A stretch of DNA of 64,000 nt from Aquarana catesbeiana (GCF_042186555.1 NC_133327.1:100358353-100422352), one strand, 5' to 3'. Shown: positions 11,501-23,243, counted from the first letter of the stretch. Notes: generated from the sequence alone by a model not told the origin. Program-made: numbers and translations.

Positions 11501-12160
11501 CAGGCCATGGGCATATGTGGAATTGCACCCCAAAATACATTCTGCTGATTCTCCTGAGTACGGAGATACCACATGTGTGGGACTTTTTGGGAGCCTATCC
11601 GTGCACGGGGCCCCGAAAACAAAGCACCACCTTCAGGATTTCTAAGGGCGTAAAGTTTTGATTTCACTCCTCACTACCTATCACAGTTTTGAAGGCCATA
11701 AAATGCCCAGATGGCACAAACCCCCCCCAAATGACCCCATTTTGGAAAGTAGACATTCCAAGCTATTTGCTGAGAGGCATGTTGAGTCCATGGAATATTT
11801 TATATTTTGACACAAGTTGCGGGAAAGTGACAATTTTTTTTTTTTTTTTTGCACAAAGTTGTCACTAAATGATATATTGCTCAAACATGCAATGGGCATA
11901 TGTGGAATTACACCCCAAAATACATTCTGCTGCTTCTCCTGAGTATGGAGATACCACATGTCTGGGACTTTTTGGGAGCCCAGCCGCGTACGGGGCCCCG
12001 AAAACCAATCACCGCCTTCAGGATTTCTAAGGGCGTAAATTTTTGATTAACTCCTCACTACCTATCACAGTTTTGAAGGCCATAAAATGCCAAGATAGCA
12101 CAAACCCCCCCCAAATGACCCCATTTTGGAAAGTAGACACTCCAAGCTATTTGCTTAGAG
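8600..12160. repeat. 383-bp tandem array, dimeric in part
   Basis: About nine units. The landmark cacagttttgaag occurs at about 9004, 9383, 9766, 10149, 10533, 10916, 11299, 11682 and 12066, a step of 379-384 bp. From 9.75 kb onward alternate units are more alike than neighbours, so the real period is about 767 bp. One type carries gtgcacgggg and accacctt; the other carries gcgtacgggg and caccgcctt. Each unit has long T and C runs whose length varies. Confidence 0.95.
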
Positions 12161-12780
12161 GCATGGTGAGTATTTTGCAGCTCTCATTTGTTTTTGAAAA
12201 TAAAGAAAGACAAGAAAAATATTTTTTTTTCTTTTTTCAATTTTCAAAACTTTGTGACAAAAAGCGAGGTCTGCAAAATACTCACTATACCTTTTCAGCA
12301 AATAGCTTGGGGTGTCTACTTTCCAAAATGGGGTAATTTGGGGGGGTTTTGTGCCCCCTGGGCATTCCATGGTCTCCGAAACTGTGATAGGCATTGAAGA
12401 GTGAAATCAAAAATTTACGCCCTTAGAAAGCCTGAAGGCGGTGCTTGGTTTTCGGGGTCCCGTACACGGCTGGGCTCCCAAAAAGTCTCACACATGTGGT
12501 ATTCCCGTACTCAGGAGAAGCAACAGAATGTATTTTGGGGTGTAATTTCACATATTCCCATGGCATGTTTGAGCAATATATCATTGAGTGACAACTTAGT
12601 GCAAAAAAAAAAAAATGTGTCTTTTTCCCGCAACTTGTGTCACAATATAAAATATTCCATGGACTCTACATGCCTCTCAGCAAATAGCTTGGGGTGTCTA
12701 CTTTCCAAAATGGGGTCATTTGGGGGGGGGTTGAACTGTCCTGGCATTTTATGCACAACATTTAGAAGCTTATGTCACAC
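12161..12780. repeat. Inverted units of the 383-bp repeat at the array end
   Basis: After a short junction with A/T runs, the same repeat resumes in reverse orientation (12290-12745, for example ttagaaagcctgaaggcggtg and agcttggggtgtctactttcc). The array therefore ends in a palindrome. Confidence 0.85.
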
Positions 12781-14099
12781 ATCACCCACTTTTCTAACCA
12801 CTTGAAGACAAAGCCCTTTCTGACACTTTTTGTTTACATGAAAACATTTTTTTTTTGCAAGAAAATTACTTTGAACCCCCAAACATTATATATTTTTTTA
12901 AAGCAAATGCCCTACAGATAAAAATGGTGGGTGTTTAATTTTTTTTTCCACACAGTATTTGCGCAGCTTTTTTTGGGAAAAAACACACTTTTTAAAATTT
13001 TAATGCACTAAAACACACTATATTGCCCAAATGTTTGATGAAATAAAAAAGATGATCTTAGGCTGAGTACATGGATACCAAACATGACATGCTTTAAAAT
13101 TGCGCACAAACGTGCAGTGGCAACAAAATAAATACATTTTTAAAAGCCTTTAAAAGCCTTTACAGTTTACCACTTTAGATTTACAGAGGAGGTCTACTGC
13201 TAAAATTACGGCCCTCGATCTGACATTCGCGGTGACACCTCACATGCATGGTGCAATTGCTGTTTACATTTGACGCCAGACCGATGCTTGTGTTTGCCTT
13301 TGCATGAGAGCAGGGGGGGACAGGGGTGCTTTTTTTTTTTTTTTTTTTTTTCTTTATTATTTTTTTGCTTTTTTATCTTATTTTTAAACTGTTTAAACTT
13401 TCATTTTTATTTTTTTTTAATCATTTTTATTGTTATCTCAGGGAATGTAAATATCCCCTATGATATCAATAGGTAGTGACAGGTACTCTTTTTTGAAAAA
13501 ACTGGGGTCTATTAGACCCTAGATCTCTCCTCTGCCCTCAAAGCATCTGACCACACCAAGATCAGTGTGATAAAATGCTTTCCCAATTTCCCGATGGCGC
13601 TGTTTACATCCGGCGAAATCTAAGTCATGAAATGCTCGTAGCTTCCGGTTTCTTAGGCCATAGAGATGTTTGGAGCCACTCTGGTCTCTGATCACCTCTA
13701 TGGTCACCTGGCTGAATCACCGGCTGCATTCTCAGGTTCCCTGTTGGGACAGGAGAGCTAGAGAAAAACATGGAAGATGGTGTGGGGGGGGATTCCCTCC
13801 CCTCCCACTGCTTGTAAAAGCAGTCTAGAGGCTAATTAGCTGCTAGGATTGCTTTTACATGAAAGTCAACCGCTGGCTGAAAAGAATGATACCAAGATGA
13901 TACCTAAACCTGCAGGCATCATTCTGGTATAACCACTCAAAGTCCAGCAACATACCAGTACATTGCTGATCCTTGTTGGGCATATATTGTAAACTTAATT
14001 TTCATGCAGCCTGTGGGCTGAACGAAAAAAAGATATTGATCGGTGGGTATGCCCACCATTAGAATACCTCCCTTCATCCACCCACTTCTAATGATGGGC
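12781..14099. other. piggyBac 3' region / alternative terminus, no ORF
   Basis: Begins near a degenerate terminus (CTAA then CCACTTGAAG at 12798). It contains A/T-rich spacer, a poly-T run (13330-13352) and moderate-GC sequence. No coding sequence is supported. Confidence 0.5.
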
Positions 14100-15060
14100 A
14101 TACATGCACCGTATATATATGCCGAAGCATGGGGGCATCCTCCCGCAAAAGTTAGGAGCAAATCGCTCCTCCGCCCTCTGCTGCCCCCACGCTTCGGCAT
14201 ATATGCTGAAGTATGCAACTGTGGTGGTGAAATCACCTCCGACAGCACTGGAGTCATGGCTTTATGTATCGTGGGAGCAAACGCTGTTGCTGTCAAGATA
14301 CATAAATCCATGCTGCAACTGAATGGCGTACCTGCTAAGCAAATGATGGTTAACAATAAAACAAAGTAACATTACAGTATAACAGTAAGACTTACCATAC
14401 CTGCAAAGCAAATACAAAAAAAAACATAGTAAAAAATAAAACATTTAATGCAACCTGTGCCTAAAATATATATATATGCCGAAGCATGAGGGCATCCTCC
14501 CACAAAAGGCAGGAGCAAATCGCTCCTCCACCCACTGCTGCCCCCACGCTTCGGCATATATGCTGAAGTATGTAACTGTGGTGGTGAAATCACCTCCGAC
14601 AGCGCTGGAGTCACGGCTTTATATATCGTGGGAGCAAACGCTGTTGCTGTCAAGATAAATAAATCCGCGCTGCAACTGAATGGCGTACCTGCTAAGCAAA
14701 TGATGGTTAACAATAAAACAAAGTAACATTACAGTATAACAGTAAGACTTACCATACCTGCAAAGCAAATACAAAAAATACATAGTAAAAAATAAAACAT
14801 TTAACGCAACCAGTGCCTAAAATATATATATGCAGAAGCATGGGGGCATCCTCCCACAAAAGGCAGGAGCAAATCGCTCCTCCACCCACTGCTGCCCCCA
14901 TGCTTCGGCATATATGCTGAAGTATGTAACTGTGGTGGTGAAATCACCTCCGACAGCGCTGGAGTCGCGGCTTTATGTATCGTGGGAGCAAACGCTGTTG
15001 CTGTCAAGATAAATAAATCTGCTCTGCAGCTGAATGGCGTACCTGAAAACAAAAAATGGT
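14100..15060. repeat. Tandem array, about 355-bp unit, 2.7 copies
   Basis: Units start at the gccgaagcatg (or gcagaagcatg) landmark at 14121, 14478 and 14832, spacings 357 and 354 bp; the last unit is partial. Each unit contains a short inverted pair (gccgaagcatg... and ...cttcggcatata). Located 3' of the piggyBac transposase. Confidence 0.92.
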
Positions 15061-15432
15061 TACCAACAAAACACAGTAAACAGTAAAGTATAAAAAAATT
15101 GCATATCTGAAAAGCAAACATGGTAAAACATAATAACAATAAAACATTGCAGAATAGAATACAGTAAAAAAGAGCAGAACAATAGAGAGAGAATAGAGAG
15201 AGAGAGAACAATAAAACAACAACTATTTTTGTTTTTTTTATTTTATATTTTTTTTGTGTTTTTATTTTTTTTATTTTTTTATTTATTTATTTTTTTTACA
15301 CTTTTTTTTGTAACTTTAACTTTTTTGTAACTGGTACCAGGTTTGAGTCTCTCAAAATGCGATGGCATCTTGGGAGACCCTGTGAAAGTGTGTCCTAGTC
15401 TGTGCAATGCTGTACCCTACGCTAAAACTCAA
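15061..15432. other. Low-complexity A/T-rich spacer 3' of the transposase
   Basis: Holds AGAG and T-rich tracts (15180-15320) between the tandem array and the piggyBac ORF. No gene seen. Confidence 0.6.
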
Positions 15433-17300
15433 CTAGTGTATGGTAGCGTTCAAAACATTCACCAATGCATAGACCAGCATTGTCAGGACAGGAGGGACAA
15501 TAATTCCGGGTGTCACGCCTAAATCCGCACTTCTTCTTTGGGGGGCTCGTTGGGTAGGGGTACTCGAGAGGACATAAGGAAAATGCCTCTCATGCAGCCG
15601 GCTTACTGCATTTGGTTGGGGAAGGTGAGGTGGAGCACCGTCTGGATACAGAAGGGCTCTGACGATCTCTTCCTGGAATTTAAGGAAGGATCCAGTCCAT
15701 CCTGAAGCTCTGTATAGCACATGAGCGTTCAGCAAAGCCAATTGAAATAAACAGACACTTTTTTGTCCGGCCTTACAGGCAACTAGGTACGGCGCCAACA
15801 ACTGGTTGTTGAGGTCCACCCGTCCCATATTTTGGTTATATTCGTGGACACAGAGGGGTTTCTCCACAACACCAGTCGCCGTAGTAATTTGGACCGTCGT
15901 GTCTGCATGAAGGGAGGTAAGAACGAAAACATTCTTATTGTCCCTCCACTTCATAGCGAGAAAATTATTACACTGCAAGCAGGCTCTCTCCTCAAGCCTA
16001 AGACGGGAATCTACAAGCTGCTGGGGAAAGCCCCAGCGATTAGGTCGCACGGTGCCACATGCTCCAATCTGATGATCAAAAAGGTGACTAAAAAGTGGCA
16101 CGATCGTGTAATAATTGTCCATGTACAAGTGGTACCCCTTTCCGAATAAGGGTGACACCAAGTCCCACACTATCTTGCCAGCGCTTCCTATGAGGTCAGG
16201 GCAGTTTGTCGGCTCTACGTGACTATCTTTGCCCTCGTAAACCATAAATCTACATGTATAGCCTGTGGCCCTGTCACAGAGCTTATACATCTTGACCCCG
16301 TGTCTGGCACGCTTGCTGGGAAGGTACTATTTGAATGACAAGCGGCCAGAAAATTTAATCAGGGACTCATCGACACAGACAACTTGATGGGGAGTAAACA
16401 AGTCTGCAAAATGTTGGTTGAAGTGGTTTACGAGGGGCCGAATCTTGTAGAGCTGATAGTATCCAGGGTCTCCACGAGGATGACAGAGTTCATTGTCATT
16501 GAAGTGCATGAACCGCAAAATCTGCTCGTATCGTGCCCTGGCCATGGAAGCAGAGAACACGGGCATATGGTAAATTGGGTCAGTGGACCAATATGACCGC
16601 AACTCACTCTTTTTATTTATGCCCATGTTGGGGGAAAGGCCCAGAAAGATCTTAAATTCCGAGACCGTAATCGGTCTCCAATCTCTGGCAAGGGAGGACT
16701 GGGGATTAGCGACGATGTGTTGACCAGCGTATAAATTGCTTCGGTCCACAATAGATCTATAGAGATTTTCGGTGAAAAACAGCGAATAAAAATCCAGTGG
16801 CGTAAAATCAACTGTTTCCACCTGAATTCTGGGTTTCCCAGTGAATGGGGGAAGTACGGGTGCTGCAGAAGTGGTGGGCTCCCAATTCGGATTGGCGAAT
16901 GCAGCAGGAAGGGCACTATGGGCACGACGGGCCTGTGATTGTCTTCTTGGTGGCAGCGGGACACTACTAGTGCTTGCCACCTCGCCAGCTTGAACTGCAC
17001 TTATGGGACTCGCCACGTCACCACGTGATACTGCAGTGCTGGATATACGACCAGGGTGTACTAGGCCGCTGGTGCTTGCCAGTTCAACAGAAGGAATAGC
17101 GGCGCTAGTACTTCTCTGCTCCATACGAGGGACCTGCGGTTCTTGCACTTCAAGGACAGAAGAAGAAGATTGGGGTCTGGTACGCCTGACCTTAGCAGGG
17201 ACCACAACTCCGTCGTCAGAGCTATCTGTCATGGAGCCGCGGTCCTCTACAGGATCGTATTCTGAGCCTGAATCTGACAGATGAGTGACTTCCTCTTCAC
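15433..17300 (-). pseudogene. piggyBac transposase, main part, broken
   Basis: DDD transposase that excises at TTAA. Starting at the hAT insertion the frame reads SEEEVTHLSDSGSEYDP, then an acidic, Ser/Pro-rich region, then the catalytic core. The three expected Asp are all present: CVDESLIKF (about 16.37 kb), YHLYMDNYYT (about 16.1 kb) and NMGRVDLNNQ (about 15.8 kb). Breaks: a TAG at 16329-16327 within the FKxYLPSKRAR motif, probably from CAG, since the same frame resumes at once; and a one-base shift near 15535 just before the C-terminal cysteine-rich domain. That domain can be read in another frame as CGFRRDTRNYCPSCP and GLCIGECFERYH. The first 22 codons lie beyond the hAT insertion at 21829-21894. 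Intact length would be about 640 residues, normal for the family. The apparent Met at 17475 is inside hAT DNA and is not the real start. Confidence 0.9.
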
Positions 17301-17640
17301 TAGGGATGAGCTTCGTGTTCGAGTCGAACCCATGTTCGGCTCCAACATCGGCTGTTCGATCGTTCGCCGAATTGCGAACGTTATGGGCCGTTCGCGCTAA
17401 ATTCGTGTGGCACGTCACGGCCCATAATTCACTGCGGCATCGCAGTGCATTGCTGGCTGATGATTGGCCAAGCATGCACTATGACCCGCATGCTTGGCCA
17501 ATCACAGCGCCGTCAGTAGAGAGAGCTGTAATTGGCCAAAGCCAGGGTGGCTTTGGCCAATTATGGCTCAGGGGATTTAGTACACACCCCACACTATATA
17601 AGGCCGCCTGCACGGCGGCCCTGTGTAGTGTGTGTTCCGG
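17301..17640 (+). promoter_or_regulatory. hAT 5' terminus and promoter (copy 2)
   Basis: TATA box ctatataagg at 17594-17603, followed by the palindrome ggccgcc-tgcac-ggcggcc (17602-17620). Upstream are paired inverted CCAAT segments at 17462-17503 and 17529-17563. ttcga/tcgaa motifs fill 17315-17385. Same layout as copy 1, so the promoter is conserved while the downstream repeats differ. Confidence 0.7.
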
Positions 17641-17819
17641 TGTGCTGAGAGATAGAGAGAGAGAGAGACAGTGTCATTTGATTTGAGTTAGATAGATTAG
17701 GCAGAACAGTCAGTCAGTTAGCTGCACTTACAGTGTATTGTGTATATATATATGCATCCCAGGTGTTGCATATATATATATATATACACTGTATTCAGTT
17801 TAGCTAGATCCGTTCCTGT

Positions 17820-19120
17820 TATCTTCTATCTAGACTATTTACATTTAATGCAGTGCGTCCTGCTCACAGTGTTCAGCTAGATCCGTTCCTGCTATTTACA
17901 TTTAGTGCAGTGCGTCCTGCTCACAGTGTTCAGCTAGATCCGTTCCTGTTATCTTCTAGACTATTTACATTTAGTGCAGTGCGTCCTGCTCACAGTGTTC
18001 AGCTAGATCCGTTCCTGCAATTTACATTTAGTGCAGTGCGTCCTGCTCACAGTGTTCAGCTAGATCCGTTCCTGCTATTTACATTTAGTGCAGTGCGTCC
18101 TGCTCACAGTGTTCAGCTAGATCCGTTCCTGCTATTTACATTTAGTGCAGTGCGTCCTGCTCACAGTGTTCAGCTAGATCCGTTCCTGCTATTTACATTT
18201 AGTGCAGTGCGTCCTGCTCACAGTGTTCAGCTAGATCCGTTCCTGCTATTTACATTTAGTGCAGTGCGTCCTGCTCACAGTGTTCAGCTAGATCCGTTCC
18301 TGCTATTTACATTTAGTGCAGTGCGTCCTGCTCACAGTGTTCAGCTAGATCCGTTCCTGCTATTTACATTTAGTGCAGTGCGTCCTGCTCACAGTGTTCA
18401 GCTAGAGCCGTTCCTGCTATTTACATTTAGTGCAGTGCGTCCTGCTCACAGTGTTCAGCTAGATCCGTTCCTGTTATCTTCTAGACTATTTACATTTAGT
18501 GCAGTGCGTCCTGCTCACAGTGTTCAGCTAGATCCGTTCCTGCTATTTACATTTAGTGCAGTGCGTCCTGCTCACAGTGTTCAGCTAGATCCGTTCCTGT
18601 TATCTTCTAGACTATTTACATTTAGTGCAGTGCGTCCTGCTCACAGTGTTCAGCTAGATCCGTTCCTGTTATCTTCTAGACTATTTACATTTAGTGCAGT
18701 GCGTCCTGCTCACAGTGTTCAGCTAGATCCGTTCCTGCAATTTACATTTAGTGCAGTGCGTCCTGCTCACAGTGTTCAGCTAGATCCGTTCCTGCTATTT
18801 ACATTTAGTGCAGTGCGTCCTGCTCACAGTGTTCAGCTAGATCCGTTCCTGCTATTTACATTTAGTGCAGTGCGTCCTGCTCACAGTGTTCAGCTAGATC
18901 CGTTCCTGTTATCTTCTAGACTATTTACATTTAGTGCAGTGCGTCCTGCTCACAGTGTTCAGCTAGATCCGTTCCTGTTATCTTCTAGACTATTTACATT
19001 TAGTGCAGTGCGTCCTGCTCACAGTGTTCAGCTAGATCCGTTCCTGTTATCTTCTAGACTATTTACATTTAGTGCAGTGCGTCCTGCTCACAGCGTTCAG
19101 CTAGATCCGTTCCTGTTAAA
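17820..19120 (+). repeat. 57/69-bp tandem repeats in the hAT leader (copy 2)
   Basis: About 20 units of 57 bp, or 69 bp where ttatcttctaga is included, around gcagtgcgtcctgctcacag. The units are the ~55-bp subrepeat of copy 1 without the longer spacer. Both lengths are multiples of three, so one frame stays open for 1.28 kb, but that frame contains no ATG (it would begin at GTG 17853). I therefore do not call a protein. Confidence 0.95.
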
Positions 19121-19760
19121 TTCCTACTGACAGGCAGGCTTGTCTGGTTACAGTATATAAAGCTACCTGAAGAAAATTACAGGTGTTCTATTTGATCCTA
19201 TTAGTACCACGGTCAGGCAGCTAGACTATTTACATTTAGTACAGTGCGTCCTGCTCACAGTGTTCAGCTAGATCCATTCCTGTTATCTTCCTACTGACAG
19301 GCAGGCTTGTCTGGTTACAGTATATAAAGCTACCTGAAGAAAATTACAGGTGTTCTATTTGATCCTATTAGTACCACGGTCAGGCAGCTAGACTATTTAC
19401 ATTTAGTACAGTGCGTCCTGCTCACAGTGTACAGCTAGATCCGTTCCTGTTATCTTCTAGACTATTTACATTTAGTGCAGTGCGTCCTGCTCACAGTGTA
19501 CAGCTAGATCCGTTCCTGTTATCTTCCTACTGACAGGCAGGCTTGTCTGGTTACAGTATATAAAGCTACCTGAAGAAAATTACAGGTGTTCTATTTGATC
19601 CTATTAGTACCACGGTCAGGCAGCTAGACTATTTACATTTAGTACAGTGCGTCCTGCTCACAGTGTTCAGCTAGATCCGTTCCTGTTATCTTCCTACTGA
19701 CAGGCAGGCTTGTCTGGTTACAGTATATAAAGCTACTTGAAAAAAATTACAGGTGTTCTA
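19121..19760 (+). repeat. Longer leader repeats (copy 2)
   Basis: Four copies of a segment with ctgacaggcaggcttgtct, acagtatataaagctacctg and gatcctattagtaccac, starting near 19123, 19289, 19526 and 19692. It is the spacer of the copy 1 leader unit. The repeated acagtatataaag could act as extra TATA-like sites, though this is inference. Confidence 0.9.
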
Positions 19761-19791
19761 TCCCAGCTTAGTGCAGCTACAGGCCATTAGT

Positions 19792-20280
19792 ATGTCTGGA
19801 AGGCCAAGAAGGAGAGGCAGACAGTCACAAGCCAATAAGAGAGGGCAAGCAGGCTCTGTGTCTAGTGCTGGTCGTGGAGACGGTGCATCCTCATCAGCAC
19901 GTGGCCATGGGACACGCTTGGCCTTTTTTTCGGCAGCTGGCCGTGTTGAGCCGCAACATGCGGAAGACTTGGTCGAGTGGATGACCAAGCCGTCCTCATC
20001 CTCCTCATCCTCTCTCACCCATGCCCAGGGTGCTTTGTCTGGCAAAGCAGCGGCCTCTTCCCTCAGCTCAATGTCATCAGTGACTCCTTCCCTAGCTCCA
20101 CCATGTCCTCATGAGGATTCCCTCGAACTGTTTGACCACAGTGTTGGGTACATGCTCCAGGAGGATGCCCAGCGTTTGGAAGGCTCTGATGACGATACTG
20201 AGCTCGATGAAGGCAGTAACATGAGCACGGACAGAGGGGGTGCCCAAGAAGGACAGCAATCTGGCAGTCTGGCAGTGTAA
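19792..20280 (+). pseudogene. hAT N-terminal ORF, truncated (copy 2)
   Basis: 162 codons from the ATG at 19792 (MSGRPRRRGRQSQ...), almost the same as the ORF at 1595-2206 up to GGAQEGQQSGS. It then runs straight into the 142-bp repeat and stops. The acidic Glu-rich tail and the BED transposase are missing. Upstream, tcccagcttagtgcag is shared by both copies and has the look of a splice acceptor, which is a guess. Confidence 0.7.
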
Positions 20281-20800
20281 TTACAATTTTTGATGCAATA
20301 CTTTGCAGCAGGGCTCGTTCCTGCATTCCAACTAGAGTGTCTGTGAGGGGTTGCAGTGTTGTGGCACCAGCACCAGTGCCTAAGGCCCAATTTTTCTGCC
20401 CCTGTCTAACAGGGGCGTGTAATTACAATTTTTGATGCAATACTTTGCAGCAGGGCTCGTTCCTGCGTTCCAACTAGAGTGTCTGTGAGGGGTTGCAGTG
20501 TTGTGGCACCAGCACCAGTGCCTAAGGCCCAATTTTTCTGCCCCTGTCTAACAGGGGCGTGTAATTACAATTTTTGAAGCAATAATTTGCAGCAGGGCTC
20601 GTTCCTGCGTTCCAACTAGAGTGTCTGTGAGGGGTTGCAGTGTTGTGGCACCAGCACCAGTGCCTAAGGCCTAATTTTTCAGCTCCTGTTCAACAGGGGC
20701 ATGTAATTACAATTCTTGATCTAATATTTCACAGCAGGGCCCTGTGAGGGCTTACAGTGTTGTGGCCACAACAACACCTAAGGCCCAAATTTCTGCTGAG
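20277..20800 (+). repeat. 142-bp tandem repeat, 3.7 copies
   Basis: The landmark gtaattacaatt lies at 20277, 20419, 20561 and 20703, exactly 142 bp apart; the last unit is diverged. It is joined to the truncated hAT ORF, at the internal deletion point. Confidence 0.95.
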
Positions 20801-21828
20801 TATATAGGGCAGGACCCTACTTTCAAACATCTAACTTACAAACGACTCCTACTTGCAAACGAAAGGAGACAACAGGAAGTGAGATGAAATCTACCCCTAG
20901 GAAGGGAAATTCTCTCCTGTAAGAATTAATATGGGAAAACAATTTCTCCTTTCCACTGATGCTTTCCAATCCTTGTTCAACAAAAAAACCCAAATTTTCA
21001 AAAAACATTTTTCATTGGGACAAAAAAGTGAGGTGAAATCTTCTGAAGAGGAGGAAAGACAGCAAAACAAATGTCACAGGGGTGATAACCCTTCCCTATG
21101 TTTTCCAAAAAGCTTAGAAAAGATTTTTTGGCTGGAGCTAAACACGTTAAAAATGTTCAAAATTACAAACAGATTCTACTTAACAACAAACCTACAGTCC
21201 CTGTCTTGTTTGCACCGCCTGTATACTGCTGTTCAGAGTATATAGGGCCTGGTGGCCCCACACCTTTCCTTATTTTAATTTGGGTGCGGGGTTCCCCTTA
21301 ATATCTATACAAGACCCAAAGGGCCTGGTAATGGACTGGGGGGTACCCATGCCGTTTGTCTCACTGATTTTCATCCATATTGCCATGACCCGACATGACA
21401 TTAAACCCGCAAGCAGTTTTAAATGAGATTTTTTCCTTTAAAAATGACATTTGGTGCAGGGACTGTTCTAAACATGGGAAACACGCGTCACTTTACAGGC
21501 ATACTATAGACACCCCCCAGGTACGATATTTAAAGGAATATTTCACTTTTTTTTTTTTTACTTTAAGCATCATTAAAATCACTGCTCCCGAAAAAACGGC
21601 CGTTTTTAAAAGTTTTTTTTGCATTGATACATGTCCCCTGGGGTAGGACCCGGGTCCCCAAACCCTTTTTAGGACAATACCATGCAAATTAGCCTTTAAA
21701 ATGAGCACTTTTGATTTCGAACGTTCGAGTCCCATAGACGTCAATGGGGTTCTAACGTTCGTGCGAACTTTCGGTACGTTCGCGGGTTCTGGTGCGAACC
21801 GAACCGGGGGGTGTTCGGCTCATCCCTA
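20801..21828 (+). other. hAT 3' terminal region
   Basis: No ORF is supported. 21240-21828 matches both arms of the fold-back element at 27345-30404 (shared blocks with ggttccccttaa, catactatagacacccccca and cggccgtttttaaaa). It ends in the right TIR with ttcg/cgaa-rich sequence. Confidence 0.8.
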
Positions 21829-21894
21829 CTCTTCACTATCTGTCATGCTCAGAAACGTGTAGGCCTCTTCCCTAGTGTACCTTCGATTTGCCAT
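21829..21894 (-). pseudogene. piggyBac transposase, first 22 codons
   Basis: The ATG at 21894-21892 begins MANRRYTREEAYTFLSMTDSEE, which runs in frame through the target duplication (21829-21836) into the main part at 17292. Acidic short N-termini of this kind are usual for piggyBac-derived proteins. The split is caused only by the hAT insertion. Confidence 0.85.
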
Positions 21895-23243
21895 TTTGGG
21901 CTCTAAATTTAGGGGTACACTAGTGAGACTCACAGGCAAAAAAGCTCCTGACTGTCAGCGACTGATTTAAAACGCTACCAAAAAACGGTTAGCGATCGCA
22001 GGGATCAGGCCTGACTCTGCGAACGCTGCAGTTATGTGTGCTTAGTGTTTTGTAAGTGTCAGTGATCGATCGATACTGCACTTGGGTGGGCTGGGCAGGG
22101 CTGGGCCGAGGGGCAAAACGCAGGTGCTAGCAGGTATCTGGGCTGATCCCGCTAACACTGCGTTTATGGGAACCCTAAACTGCTAGGGAGTATAGATCTG
22201 ATCGGATCAGATATCGATCCATTCAGATACTATAGCACTAAGGGAGGTGTATGCTGCGTGCGTGGGTGTTAGCGGTACTGGCACTAAACTGACACTGCCT
22301 GGGGCGACGCAGACCTTATCTGACCCTAAAAATGTAACTTATATCACCGCCGGGCAATTAGGGGGTTAAACCTTTATAAGGTAATAAACGGCGGGTGCCC
22401 TAAAACTATAATAAACTATAAAAAACAAACTAACTAACCATCGTCACCCGTAACACTTATACGGTGATCGCTGGTGAAAGGGTTAACTAGGGGGCAATCA
22501 AGGGGTTAAAACCTTTAGTAGGTGGTATATGGGGGTCCCTGTCGCTATAAAACACTGACAGCGAACCTATATACTTACCTCCCTAACTAGCGTCACCTGT
22601 GTCACTAATACAGCGATCAGAAAAACAATCGCTTAGTGACACTGGCAACGGGGGGGGGTGATCAAGGGGTTAACCTTTATTGGGGGGGTTAGGGGGGGTA
22701 CCCTGGACCTAAAGGGGGGTACCTCAGACCTAAAGGGGGCTAACCCTAACTGCCCTAACACTTATAACTGTCACAAACTGACACCAATGCAAAAAAAAAC
22801 AAAAACTGCTATTGGTGTCAGTGTGACAGGGGGTACAGGGGGGTGATCGGGGGGTGATCGGGGGGTGATGGGGGTTGAAAAGTGTGCCTGGCGTGTTCTA
22901 CTGGAAGTGTTGTGTTGGTGTAACTTACATTGATGTCTTCTCTCCTCGGCGCTAGAACGAAAAGACCGGCTCGAGGAGGGATGACATCACTTCCTCTCCC
23001 TCTGTTTACATTACAGAGGCAGAGGAAGGATTTTCATTCGCCGGGAGCGATCGGGAGGGGGTGGCCATGAATGGATGGCCTCCCCCTCACCTCTCATCGC
23101 CCGCCAACAAATGCCAGCCGCCTCTGGCACCGGGGGGGGGGGTCCGATCAGACTCCCCACCCGCGGGAGGCAGATCACGTACAGGTACGTGATTCTGCCT
23201 GCCCGTGCCATTCTGCCGACGTACATCGGCGTGAGGCAAGTGG
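21895..23243 (-). other. piggyBac 5' region and right terminus
   Basis: Non-coding sequence upstream of the transposase ATG. It holds several ggggttaa motifs, short ggggggtgatc repeats (22650-22870) and a GC-rich segment, and ends in CAAGTGG before TTAA. Any promoter for the transposase would lie here; I see no clear TATA box. Confidence 0.55.

Larger units (their letters stand above)
17301..21828 (+). mobile_element. Non-autonomous hAT element (copy 2) nested in piggyBac
   Basis: The ends are tagggatgagcttcg (17301) and ggctcatcccta (21828). They are flanked by a perfect 8-bp duplication, ctcttcac, at 17293-17300 and 21829-21836, which is the hAT hallmark. Order: promoter region, leader tandem repeats, an N-terminal ORF homologous to the one at 1595-2206, 142-bp repeats, then a 3' region resembling the arms of the fold-back at 27.3-30.4 kb. 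The BED-finger transposase is absent, so this is an internally deleted relative of copy 1, inserted in the opposite orientation. Confidence 0.93.
8189..23243 (-). mobile_element. piggyBac element, composite, with nested hAT
   Basis: TTAA at 8185-8188 followed by CCACTTCAG, and CAAGTGG at the other end followed by TTAA at 23244-23247, are the target site and matching termini of the piggyBac superfamily. Inside, from the transposase start leftward, lie the 5' region (21895-23243), the transposase pseudogene (21894 to about 15433, interrupted), two tandem arrays and terminal sequence. Removing the nested 4.5-kb hAT leaves 10.5 kb. An alternative left end is CCACTTGAAG at 12798 preceded by CTAA, which would give a 5.9-kb element (after subtracting the hAT) next to a second, separate TTAA repeat at 8189-12793. 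I cannot decide between these from one copy. Confidence 0.65.

Noticed and set aside
8786..12805. Repeated 60-134 codon ORFs
   Set aside because: They are frames through the 383-bp satellite; poly-T/poly-C length changes decide where they stop.
17301..17475. N-terminal extension of the piggyBac ORF to a Met at 17475
   Set aside because: This stretch is hAT terminus DNA. The true N-terminus is at 21894, on the far side of the insertion.
17853..19130. 425-codon open frame of 19/23-residue repeats
   Set aside because: It has no ATG; it stays open only because the units are 57 and 69 bp. It lies in the hAT leader, and the same repeat in copy 1 is not open.
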